A DNA stretch of 64,000 bases from NCBI RefSeq assembly GCF_002236105.1, contig NZ_NIWU01000001.1, forward strand, positions 62,001-126,000, written 5' to 3'. A program made the position numbers and the translations under genes. This document shows, piece by piece, positions 51,986 through 59,434 of the stretch. Within the stretch, counting starts at the first letter, position 1, and every line of letters begins with the position of its first letter. Origin of the DNA: Pseudomonas umsongensis (GTDB taxonomy: Bacteria; Pseudomonadota; Gammaproteobacteria; Pseudomonadales; Pseudomonadaceae). The notes under the pieces were generated by a model. That model saw only the letters and a program-made list of their open reading frames with translations, did no database searches and was not told the origin of the DNA.

Positions 51986-53536
51986 ATGAAAAACGCCCTG
52001 ATCCTCAGCCTGCTTCTTCTCGGTGGCATCAGCCTGAACACCCAGGCGTTGACGCTGACGCCCAGTGAAAGCGCCGGCAAACGGCTGTACCGCGAGGGAG
52101 TATCGGCCAGTGGTGAGCCGATCATGGCCCGGATCGGGGCAGCGGGCATGCTGCTGCCGGCCACCAGCCTGCCGTGCGCCAACTGCCACGGCAGCGATGG
52201 CCTCGGCCGCCCGGAAGGCGGGGTACGCCCGCCAGACCTGAGCTGGTCGCGGCTGACCAGTACCTATGGTCAACAGCAGATCAACGGGCGTGCCTACCCG
52301 GCCTACACCGAGGGTACTTTGGCCCGTGCAATCCAGGAGGGACGTGACCCGGGCAACAACCGGCTCGATGCAGCGATGCCGCGGTTCGTGCTGTCGATGA
52401 ACGATCAACGCAACCTGACGGCCTACCTCAAGCGCCTGGCCGATGAGCGCGATCCGGGCCTGAGCCCCGACAGCCTGCACCTGGGCACCTTGCTGCCGAG
52501 CAGCGGGTCGCTGGGAGAGGAGGGCCTCACCGTGGCGGCGGTGCTCAGGGGCAGCGTGGCGCGGATCAACGAAGCGGGGGGGATTCATGGTCGGCAGTTG
52601 CGCCTGACCATCATGGATCCCGGTCCCGACCGTGCCAGCGCCGAGCAGGCGCTGGACCAGTTGATCGAGCAGGAACAGGTTTTCGCGCTGGTCGCACCGC
52701 TGGTGCCGGCGCTGGGTGCCGAACTGGCGCCGCGTCTGGAACAGGCCGGCGTGCCCCTGATCGGGGCGCTGTCATTGCAAGGTACGGCCCAGGCCAGCCG
52801 GCAGATTTTCGAACCGTTGCCGGGGCTGCGCGAACAGATGATCGCGCTGGCCAACTATGCCGCCACCAGTCTGCGCGTGCTGCAAGGCCCGACGTTGATT
52901 GCCTATCCGAACGAGCCGGGCCAGCGCCTGGCGGCCGAGAAACTTGCGCAGTACCTGCAGGACAACGACTGGCAGAAAGTGCGCCTGCAACCCTACGAGT
53001 CGGCGCAGGACGAGTTGCCACTGGGCTCGCGCTCGGTGTTCTACATGGGCAGCAGTGGTGGTTTCAGTCGCCTGGCCGAGCGGCTGCAGACCGCGGGGCA
53101 GGTGCCGTACCTGTTCGCCGCCTCGAATCAGGTGGCAGGGGATCTGCTGCAGGTGCCCAGTGATTTTTCCCGACGGGTGTTCCTGGCGTATCCGTTCGTG
53201 CCAAGCGACTGGACGATGACCGGGCGCATCGCCCTGATGCAGCTGCGCGAGCGCCAGAGGCTCGGTGGCGAACACGCGGTGCTGCAGGTCGGTGCCTACA
53301 GTTCAATGCTGTTGCTCAGCGAGGGCATGAAACAGGCGGGACGCGATGCCAGCCGGGAAAAACTGATCAATGCCCTGGAAGGCCTGCATGACTTCGATAC
53401 CGGCCTGACCCCGCTGATCAGTTTCGGGCCGGGTCGACGCCTGGGCCTGAACGGCGCCCATGTGGTCACCGTGGACCTGCCAGACCAGCGCTTCTATTTG
53501 GTCGCCCCCTACAAACCCATTGCCGCCATGCCCTGA
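51986..53536 (+). CDS. Cytochrome c domain fused to a LivK-type periplasmic binding protein
   Basis: 516 residues. Signal peptide (MKNALILSLLLLGGISLNTQA), then a mono-haem cytochrome c domain with haem motif CANCH (Cys64, Cys67, His68) and a candidate axial Met in LDAAMPRFVLSM. From about residue 160, LHLGTLLPSSGSLGEEGLTVAAVLRGSVARINEAGGIHGRQLRLTIMDPG starts a Peripla_BP_6 domain that continues to the end. No ABC permease is nearby, so it probably binds rather than imports a ligand and may carry electrons to or from the oxidase (inference). Confidence 0.85.
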   Translation: MKNALILSLLLLGGISLNTQALTLTPSESAGKRLYREGVSASGEPIMARIGAAGMLLPATSLPCANCHGSDGLGRPEGGVRPPDLSWSRLTSTYGQQQINGRAYPAYTEGTLARAIQEGRDPGNNRLDAAMPRFVLSMNDQRNLTAYLKRLADERDPGLSPDSLHLGTLLPSSGSLGEEGLTVAAVLRGSVARINEAGGIHGRQLRLTIMDPGPDRASAEQALDQLIEQEQVFALVAPLVPALGAELAPRLEQAGVPLIGALSLQGTAQASRQIFEPLPGLREQMIALANYAATSLRVLQGPTLIAYPNEPGQRLAAEKLAQYLQDNDWQKVRLQPYESAQDELPLGSRSVFYMGSSGGFSRLAERLQTAGQVPYLFAASNQVAGDLLQVPSDFSRRVFLAYPFVPSDWTMTGRIALMQLRERQRLGGEHAVLQVGAYSSMLLLSEGMKQAGRDASREKLINALEGLHDFDTGLTPLISFGPGRRLGLNGAHVVTVDLPDQRFYLVAPYKPIAAMP

Positions 53537-53550
53537 TCCGGAGGCTGAAC

Positions 53551-54504
53551 ATGAAACTCATGACTGTGCTGGTGCTATTGACCCTATGGGTGCCCGCCGC
53601 GTTTTCCAGTAATGGCCCGGCGGTAGCAAGGGTCAATGGCGAGGAAATTTCCCAGCTGCGCCTGGAGCGCTATTTCACCGAATACCTGGAGGATCAGGGC
53701 CGGGCAGTCGCCAGCATCCGCAGTCCCAGCGCCTACAAACAGCTGCGCAAGGCGGCGCTGGACGCCCTGATCGACAAGGAGCTGCTCTGGCAGGAAGCGG
53801 TCAAGCGCGGGGTGGTGGTCAGCGATGCCACGGTGCAAGACCAGGTGGCCCGGACCCGCCAGGCCATGGGGGGCGCACAGGTGTTCGCCCGGCGCCTCGA
53901 AGACGCCGGTTTCGATGAGGCCGCCTACATCGAATACACCCGCCGTGACCTGGCGGCGCAGCAGATGTTTGCCGAACTCACCAAGGCGGATGCGCCGGAC
54001 GAAAAACAGGTGAGGGCGTTTTATCAGGAACACCTCGCCGAGATGAATCGGCCCGAGGAAATCCAGGTCAGGCATATCCTGATCAAAGTCCCTCAGGGTG
54101 CGGATGCTTCCACAGTCGAAGCCGCGAGACTACGCTTGCAGGCAATGCGCACCTCGATTGAGCAGGGCGCCGATTTTGCCAGTGTGGCCCGTAGCGATTC
54201 CGAAGACGCTTCGGCCAGCGCCGGCGGCGATCTGGGTTACTTTGCCCGTGGGCGCATGCTGCCGGAGTTCGAAGCGGCGGCTTTCGCCCTCAAGCCCGGG
54301 GCCATCAGCGAGCCGGTGCGCACGGCGGTTGGCTGGCATTTGATCTTGTTGCAGAACCGATTGGAGGCTGCCGATGTCTCAGAAGAGCAGGGACTTGAAA
54401 TGGTTCGGGTTTACCTCGCCCGACAGAAACAGGTCCAGGCTCGTCTGCAGGCGCTGGCTCAGCTGCGCGCAAGCAATCGGATCGAACGCATTGACGATGA
54501 ATGA
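53551..54504 (+). CDS. Parvulin-type peptidyl-prolyl isomerase (PpiC/SurA-like)
   Basis: 317 residues with a signal peptide (LMTVLVLLTLWVPAAFS). An N-terminal SurA-like chaperone region (about 20-165; ARVNGEEISQLRLERYF, LIDKELLWQEAVKRGVVVSD) and a parvulin domain (about 170-275; QVRHILIKVPQGAD, SEDASASAGGDLGYFARGRMLPEFEAAAFALKPG). It folds exported proteins in the periplasm; the very large multicopper oxidase is a likely client. Its stop codon is immediately followed by the enhancer dyads of the next promoter. Confidence 0.9.
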   Translation: MKLMTVLVLLTLWVPAAFSSNGPAVARVNGEEISQLRLERYFTEYLEDQGRAVASIRSPSAYKQLRKAALDALIDKELLWQEAVKRGVVVSDATVQDQVARTRQAMGGAQVFARRLEDAGFDEAAYIEYTRRDLAAQQMFAELTKADAPDEKQVRAFYQEHLAEMNRPEEIQVRHILIKVPQGADASTVEAARLRLQAMRTSIEQGADFASVARSDSEDASASAGGDLGYFARGRMLPEFEAAAFALKPGAISEPVRTAVGWHLILLQNRLEAADVSEEQGLEMVRVYLARQKQVQARLQALAQLRASNRIERIDDE

Positions 54505-54569
54505 GCTTTCCCCAACTGTGGGGGAAAGCGTCGATGCGCATCCGATCGCTTTCCCCCGCTTTTGGGGGG
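54505..54569. promoter_or_regulatory. Enhancer-like dyads upstream of the secretion operon
   Basis: First dyad 54505-54529 has perfect 9-base arms GCTTTCCCC / GGGGAAAGC around seven bases. The second dyad (54548-54569) reads GCTTTCCCCC then GCTTTT then GGGGGG. Centres are about 43 bp apart (four helical turns) and 75-140 bp before the sigma-54 promoter. The first shares TTTCCCCAAC..TGGGGG with 42555-42574. Confidence 0.7.
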
Positions 54570-54642
54570 TGGGGCATGTGGACGTTAAGGCATTGCTTTT
54601 AAATTCAAGGACATGAATACATAAAATTACCGGCACTCAGCC

Positions 54643-54658
54643 TGGCATGAAGTGTGCG
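54643..54658 (+). promoter_or_regulatory. Sigma-54 promoter of the secretion operon
   Basis: TGGCATGAAGTGTGCG: GG at 54644-54645 and GC at 54656-54657, spacing 10. The -24 element is strong, the -12 (TGTGCG) weaker. The response-regulator start is 69 bp downstream of the -12 GC. Confidence 0.65.
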
Positions 54659-54725
54659 TTAGACCTATCAAGGCGCGCACTCCGCCAGGTTCGGAACCCG
54701 GACCTGCGGTTTCAAGGAGTCCACC

Positions 54726-55259
54726 TTGTTAAACAAAGTACTGGTTGTTGATGACGAACAGCTGCTGGCGGAAAACCTCCAGGGTTACCTGCAGGCGCAA
54801 GCGCTGGAAGTCCGGATTGCTCACGACGGTGCGCAAGGAATCGTGGAAGCTGACGATTTCGCACCCGATGTGATGGTGTTCGATTACCGCTTGCCCGATA
54901 TGGAAGGCTTTGAGGTGCTCGATGCCGTCCGCCAGAACAGGAAGTGTCATTTTGTGCTGATCACGGGGCACCCCACCGCAGAGGTTTGCGAAAGGGCCCG
55001 GCAACTGGGAGTCAGCCATATCCTGTTCAAACCGTTTCCGTTGGCGGAACTGGCACGTGCAGTACTTGACCTTCTGGGGCGCCAGCGCGAACCCAAAGCG
55101 GGAGTGAGCAGTAGCGAAGGCTTTGTCGAACGACGCCAGAGCAGGACCGAGAGTTTCCCGCTGCAGTTGTACGACGGTAGTTGGGTGCTTGCAGATCGCC
55201 GACGAAGTAACACGGCCTCCACAGCGCCAGACGACGAACAATTGCTCACCGGGGAGTAA
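54726..55259 (+). CDS. Stand-alone response-regulator receiver protein
   Basis: 177 residues beginning with TTG at 54726; AAGGAG lies nine bases upstream and the domain starts at once (MLNKVLVVDDEQLL). The acidic pocket Asp9/Asp10, phospho-acceptor Asp53 (VMVFDYRLPD), Thr80 (VLITGHPT) and Lys102 (LFKPFP) are all present. The C-terminal 50 residues are polar, without any AAA+, HTH or enzyme domain, so it is not itself the sigma-54 activator. It may relay phosphate or control the secretion ATPase encoded 84 bp downstream. Confidence 0.85.
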   Translation: MLNKVLVVDDEQLLAENLQGYLQAQALEVRIAHDGAQGIVEADDFAPDVMVFDYRLPDMEGFEVLDAVRQNRKCHFVLITGHPTAEVCERARQLGVSHILFKPFPLAELARAVLDLLGRQREPKAGVSSSEGFVERRQSRTESFPLQLYDGSWVLADRRRSNTASTAPDDEQLLTGE

Positions 55260-55343
55260 TGGCGCGACAAGAGGTTACGGCATCCGCCGCAATTGCTCGC
55301 CGCGCCGACAGGGCTCTAAGCCCCGGGTGTTGGAGAGCAAGCC

Positions 55344-57050
55344 ATGGACCGTCTTTCCCTTGTCGTCGATGTGCCAACGCGCGATTGTGTACCGACTCGA
55401 TTCACCAGTGAGCAATTGGCCCAGGCTCGCTCCCGGGCTGGCAGTTCCGGCGAACGCATGCTCGAAGCCCTCGGGGCGCTCTGCGAACTGGCTCCCATGC
55501 CCTTTATCCAGTGCCTGGGCGCGACCCTGCACTACCCGGTGCTCGACACCGACAGCCTGTTTCAAGCCACCCCGGTGTTCGACCGGGTCACCCTGGCCCA
55601 ATGCCTCAAGCGCGAATTCATCCTGCTGCGTCACGACGATGCGGTCATCGGCGTGTTTGCCGACCCCTTCGACAGCGCTCGCCTGGCCTGGATCGACGAC
55701 TGCCTGCACGGCGCGCCGCTGTACCTGGTGCATGCCGACGACCTGAAAGCCTACCTGGCACGCCACGAAGAGAGCTTCCACGCTGTGGAATCGCTCAACG
55801 CCCAGGCTGATGGCAACACCGAGACCGACACCCTGCAGAGCCTGTCCCTGACCAGTATCAGCGAAGACTCGAGCGTGGTGGTCAAGCTGGTCAACTCGAC
55901 CCTCTACGACGCGCTGAAGATGCACGCCAGCGATATCCACCTGGGCACCACCGGCAGCGGCCTGGTGATCAAGTACCGCATCGATGGCGTGCTCAACAAC
56001 ATCAGCAAGATCCAGGGCAGCGAGTTCGCCGAACAGGTGATTTCCCGGGTCAAGGTCATGGCCGAACTGGACATCGGCGAAAAACGCGTGCCCCAGGACG
56101 GTCGCTTCAAGATCGGCATCAGCGGCCGGCAGATCGACTTCCGGGTGTCGATCATGCCGAGCATTTTCGGCGAGGACGCTGTGCTGCGGGTGCTCGACAA
56201 GCAGGACCTGGCCGACAAGGTCTGCGGCGTGCAGCTGCAGGCCCTGGGCTTTGAAGAGGAAACCCTGCGTCAACTGCGCCGCCTGGCTGCCGAACCCTAC
56301 GGCATGGTGCTGGTCACCGGCCCCACCGGCAGCGGCAAGACCACCACGCTGTACGCGATGATCACCGAGATCAACCACGGCGTGGACAAGATCATCACCA
56401 TCGAAGACCCGGTGGAGTACCAGCTGCCCGGTGTGCTGCAGATCCCGGTCAACGAAAAGAAAGGCCTGACCTTCGCCCGCGGCCTGCGCTCGATCCTGCG
56501 CCACGACCCGGACAAGATCATGGTCGGCGAGATCCGCGACCCCGACACTGCCCAGATCGCCGTGCAATCGGCACTCACCGGGCACCTGGTGTTCACCACC
56601 ATCCACGCCAACAACGTGTTCGACGTGATCGGCCGCTTCACCCAGATGGAAATCGACCCCTACAGCCTGGTCTCCGCGCTCAATGCGGTGCTGGCCCAGC
56701 GTCTGATCCGCCTGGTTTGCAGCGCGTGCAGCACGCCCTACGCACCGACCGAAGAAGAACTGCAAAGCTCGGGCCTCGACCCGCAACAGGTCGCGCACTA
56801 CCACTTCGTCCATGGCAAGGGTTGCGGTCATTGCCGTGGCACCGGCTACCGCGGACGCAGTGCGATTGCCGAGCTGCTGCACCTGGACGACGAGCTGCGG
56901 CAAATGATCGTCGAGCGCCAACCCATTTCGAAAATCAAGGCCCACGCCTGCAAACGCGGTTTGCGCCTGCTGCGCGAATCGGCGCTGGAACTGGTGCAAC
57001 AAGGCCGTACCACTCTCGAGGAGATCAATCGTGTCACTTTTATCTCGTGA
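55344..57050 (+). CDS. gspE: Type II secretion ATPase GspE/PulE
   Basis: 568 residues. N-terminal GspE domain (about 40-150), then the ATPase: NSTLYDALKMHASDIHLGTTGSG, Walker A GPTGSGKTTTLYAM (about 326-339), Asp box ITIEDPVEYQL, Walker B IMVGEIRDPDTAQIA and His box TGHLVFTTIHANN. The zinc-binding CxxC pairs (VCSACSTPY, GCGHCRGTGYRGR) near residue 455-500 are retained. It powers pseudopilus assembly with GspF at 40085. Confidence 0.95.
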   Translation: MDRLSLVVDVPTRDCVPTRFTSEQLAQARSRAGSSGERMLEALGALCELAPMPFIQCLGATLHYPVLDTDSLFQATPVFDRVTLAQCLKREFILLRHDDAVIGVFADPFDSARLAWIDDCLHGAPLYLVHADDLKAYLARHEESFHAVESLNAQADGNTETDTLQSLSLTSISEDSSVVVKLVNSTLYDALKMHASDIHLGTTGSGLVIKYRIDGVLNNISKIQGSEFAEQVISRVKVMAELDIGEKRVPQDGRFKIGISGRQIDFRVSIMPSIFGEDAVLRVLDKQDLADKVCGVQLQALGFEEETLRQLRRLAAEPYGMVLVTGPTGSGKTTTLYAMITEINHGVDKIITIEDPVEYQLPGVLQIPVNEKKGLTFARGLRSILRHDPDKIMVGEIRDPDTAQIAVQSALTGHLVFTTIHANNVFDVIGRFTQMEIDPYSLVSALNAVLAQRLIRLVCSACSTPYAPTEEELQSSGLDPQQVAHYHFVHGKGCGHCRGTGYRGRSAIAELLHLDDELRQMIVERQPISKIKAHACKRGLRLLRESALELVQQGRTTLEEINRVTFIS

Positions 57051-57834
57051 GCGTTATGTCGCCGTGCTCGGCGCCAGTGGTGTCGGCCTCGGTCAACGTC
57101 AGGGTGGCGACACCCTGTGGCTGGGCAGCGTCGGCTTCATCGATGAAGGGTTCATGGCCTGGACGGTCGCCCTGGAAACCCTCGACCGCCTGCTGGGCGA
57201 ACATGCCCGCGCCGGTGCCGAGTTGACTGTGGTGGTCTCCGGCCACTTCAGCCGGTTTTGCCTGGTGCCCTGGAGCGAGCAGATCAGCAGCCCCGACGAA
57301 CTGCGCGGGTTTGCCCAGCTGTGCTTCGAAGACCTCTACGGGGCAGCCAACCAACCCTGGAGCCTGGTGCTGTCGGCCGAACCCGCCGGCTACGACCGGA
57401 TCGCCAGCGCGCTGCCGCAAGACCTGATCGAACGCCTGCGTGCCCTGGTCAGTGGCCGTGGCTTGCGCCTGCGTTCGGTGCAACCGTACCTGATGGCGGC
57501 GTTCAACCACTTCGACAAAAGCTTCGACGCCGGCGACTTCCTGTTCGTGGTCGCCGAACCGGTGCGCAGTGTGATGTTGCTGGCGCGCGAAGGTCGCTGG
57601 ACGGCAGTGCGCTCGGTGGGCAGCAGCGACAGCGATGCCGCACTGAGCGCGCTGGTCGGTCGCGAATGCCAATTGCAGGCGTCCATCAGTGATCGGCCGC
57701 TGAACGTCTACCTGCATGCGCCTGCACGCATCGACTCGCACCCTGAAGTGCCAGGCGTACAGCTGCGCACCCTCGAAGAAGGCCGGACCAGCGTACGCGA
57801 CAGCCTGTACGTCATGTCCCGGACGGTGGCCTGA
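57031..57834 (+). CDS. PilM/GspL-like cytoplasmic platform protein
   Basis: 267 residues starting at GTG 57031, overlapping the end of gspE by 20 bp, with GAGGAG upstream. The sequence is divergent: VSGHFSRFCLVPWSEQISSPDELRGFAQLCFEDLYG and AAFNHFDKSFDAGDFLFVVAEPVRSVMLLAREGRW resemble the actin-like fold of PilM / the cytoplasmic half of GspL, with no membrane span. Position between the ATPase and PilN/PilO-like genes supports this assignment. Confidence 0.65.
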   Translation: MSLLSRERYVAVLGASGVGLGQRQGGDTLWLGSVGFIDEGFMAWTVALETLDRLLGEHARAGAELTVVVSGHFSRFCLVPWSEQISSPDELRGFAQLCFEDLYGAANQPWSLVLSAEPAGYDRIASALPQDLIERLRALVSGRGLRLRSVQPYLMAAFNHFDKSFDAGDFLFVVAEPVRSVMLLAREGRWTAVRSVGSSDSDAALSALVGRECQLQASISDRPLNVYLHAPARIDSHPEVPGVQLRTLEEGRTSVRDSLYVMSRTVA

Positions 57835-57835
57835 C

Positions 57836-58381
57836 ATGCGCCCCCTGATGCTCGACTTTCAGCCGCGCCGCCGCTCCAGTCCCCTGGGCTGGAGCCTGCT
57901 GGTCGGTGGCGTGGTGCTGGCGCTGACCTGCATCGTCATCCAACAACAGGTAAGTGGTGAGGCCGAACAACAGCAAGGTCACCTGCAAACCACGCAACGG
58001 GTACTTACTGGCGACACCGGCAGCAAGGTCAGCCTGACCCCGGCCGAAACCCGCGAGCAGGCGCAGAACCTGGCCGAGATGCGCAAGGTCTCGCAGCAGT
58101 TGCGCCGCCCTTGGGAGCGCCTGTTCGCCACCCTGGAAGCCATGCCGCGCGACAACATTGCCTTGCTGACCCTGACCCCGGATGCCCGCAAGGGCCAGGT
58201 GCGGATCAGCGCCGAGGCACGCGACCTGGACGCCATGCTCGACTTCCACCGCCGCCTCGAAGCCTGCGACGAGCTTTCCGACGTGTCGTTGCTCAGCCAC
58301 GAAATCGTCGCCAACGTGCCGGAGCACCCGGTGCAATTCAACTTGTCGGCTACCTGGGAGATTGGCGATGCAAATCCCTAG
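57836..58381 (+). CDS. PilN-like inner-membrane protein
   Basis: 181 residues. A short cytoplasmic N-terminus (MRPLMLDFQPRRRSSPLGW) precedes one membrane span (SLLVGGVVLALTCIVI). The periplasmic part has a coiled-coil region (EAEQQQGHLQTTQRV, ETREQAQNLAEMRKVSQQL) and a ferredoxin-like domain (LFATLEAMPRDNIALLTLTPDARKGQVRISAEA). This is the layout of PilN / the periplasmic half of GspL. It begins one base after the PilM-like stop and overlaps the next gene by 14 bp. Confidence 0.75.
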   Translation: MRPLMLDFQPRRRSSPLGWSLLVGGVVLALTCIVIQQQVSGEAEQQQGHLQTTQRVLTGDTGSKVSLTPAETREQAQNLAEMRKVSQQLRRPWERLFATLEAMPRDNIALLTLTPDARKGQVRISAEARDLDAMLDFHRRLEACDELSDVSLLSHEIVANVPEHPVQFNLSATWEIGDANP

Positions 58382-58916
58382 ATTGATCGTCCACGAATAC
58401 CTGCAAAGCCTCGGCGTGCCGGGCCTGGCAGGGCTGGCCCTGCTGGTGCTGGCGCTGGCCTACGGCCTGTTCGGCTTGTTGCCGGACTGGCAGGCGCTGC
58501 AGCACCTGAGCCAGCAGACCCAGGACGCCCGCGAATACCTGGCCAAGGTCGAGGAGGGCTCGATCGCCGCTCCGGTCGTGCCACAACGCCAGCTCGATGA
58601 CTTCCGCAGCAAATTGCCAACCCAGCCCCAGGCCACTGTCGCCATCGACAAGATCTACGCGCTGGCCGCCCAGGAACGCATCACCCTGTCCAGGGGCGAA
58701 TACTCGCTGGGCATCGACCCCAAGACCCACCTGGCGCGCTATCAGATCCTCCTGCCGGTGCGGGGCAGCTACCCGCAACTGCGGCGCTTCATGCATGCCT
58801 TGCTCGGCCAGTTGCCGGCGGTGGTGGTGGAGGACCTGGAGCTTTCGCGCAAGAAGATCGCCGACACCGACCTGAACGGGCGGATCCGCATGACCCTTTA
58901 CCTGTCGAGGTCATGA
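58368..58916 (+). CDS. PilO/GspM-like inner-membrane protein
   Basis: 182 residues. One membrane span (GLAGLALLVLALAYGLFGLL, about 19-38), a short coiled coil (LSQQTQDAREYLAKVEEG), then a ferredoxin-like periplasmic domain (IDKIYALAAQERITLSRGEYSL, YQILLPVRGSYPQLRRFMHALL). These match PilO/GspM proteins that pair with PilN/GspL. It overlaps both neighbours. Confidence 0.78.
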   Translation: MQIPRLIVHEYLQSLGVPGLAGLALLVLALAYGLFGLLPDWQALQHLSQQTQDAREYLAKVEEGSIAAPVVPQRQLDDFRSKLPTQPQATVAIDKIYALAAQERITLSRGEYSLGIDPKTHLARYQILLPVRGSYPQLRRFMHALLGQLPAVVVEDLELSRKKIADTDLNGRIRMTLYLSRS

Positions 58917-59434
58917 TGAACAACAAACGTGCGGTGGGTTGGGTGGCGTTCCTCGGCGTGGCCGCGGCGCTGACCTGGGTGCCCGAATACTTTAAACAGG
59001 CTGACGACAGTGACGTCGAAGTGGCCGCTGTGGCCACGCCAGTCAAAGGCAAGCAACGCGGCGCCTTGCCAGCCGCGCAGGCCTCTGCTGCGCCCGTGGC
59101 GATCAAGGACCTGAGCCCGGCGGGCGACCTGTTCGCCGCGCGCAGCTGGAAGGCCGCACCCACCCTGGCCAGCGTCACCGAACAACCGGTCAACGTTGCA
59201 CCGGTGGTGCAGGTCCCCACTGCACCGCCCATGCCGTTCCAGTTCATCGGCCGGATGGACGATCGCACCGACCTGCAAGTGTTTTTGCAAAACGGCGAAA
59301 AGATCTACGTCGTGCGTAAAGGGGATGTGATTGACGAAACATGGAAGATCGAGGGCATTTCCGATCTGGAACTGAGCCTGGTCTATTTGCCTCTGCATTT
59401 GTCCCAGACCTTGTCTGTGGGGAGCGCGCAATGA
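58913..59434 (+). CDS. PilP/GspC-like periplasmic linker protein
   Basis: 173 residues. Short N-terminus and membrane anchor (VGWVAFLGVAAALTWVP), a Pro/Ala-rich linker, then an HR-like domain (MPFQFIGRMDDRTDLQVFLQNGEKIYVVRKGDVIDETWKIEGISDLELSLVY) as in GspC/PilP. That domain contacts the secretin. Start overlaps the preceding stop by 4 bp and its own stop overlaps the secretin start. Confidence 0.78.
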   Translation: MMNNKRAVGWVAFLGVAAALTWVPEYFKQADDSDVEVAAVATPVKGKQRGALPAAQASAAPVAIKDLSPAGDLFAARSWKAAPTLASVTEQPVNVAPVVQVPTAPPMPFQFIGRMDDRTDLQVFLQNGEKIYVVRKGDVIDETWKIEGISDLELSLVYLPLHLSQTLSVGSAQ

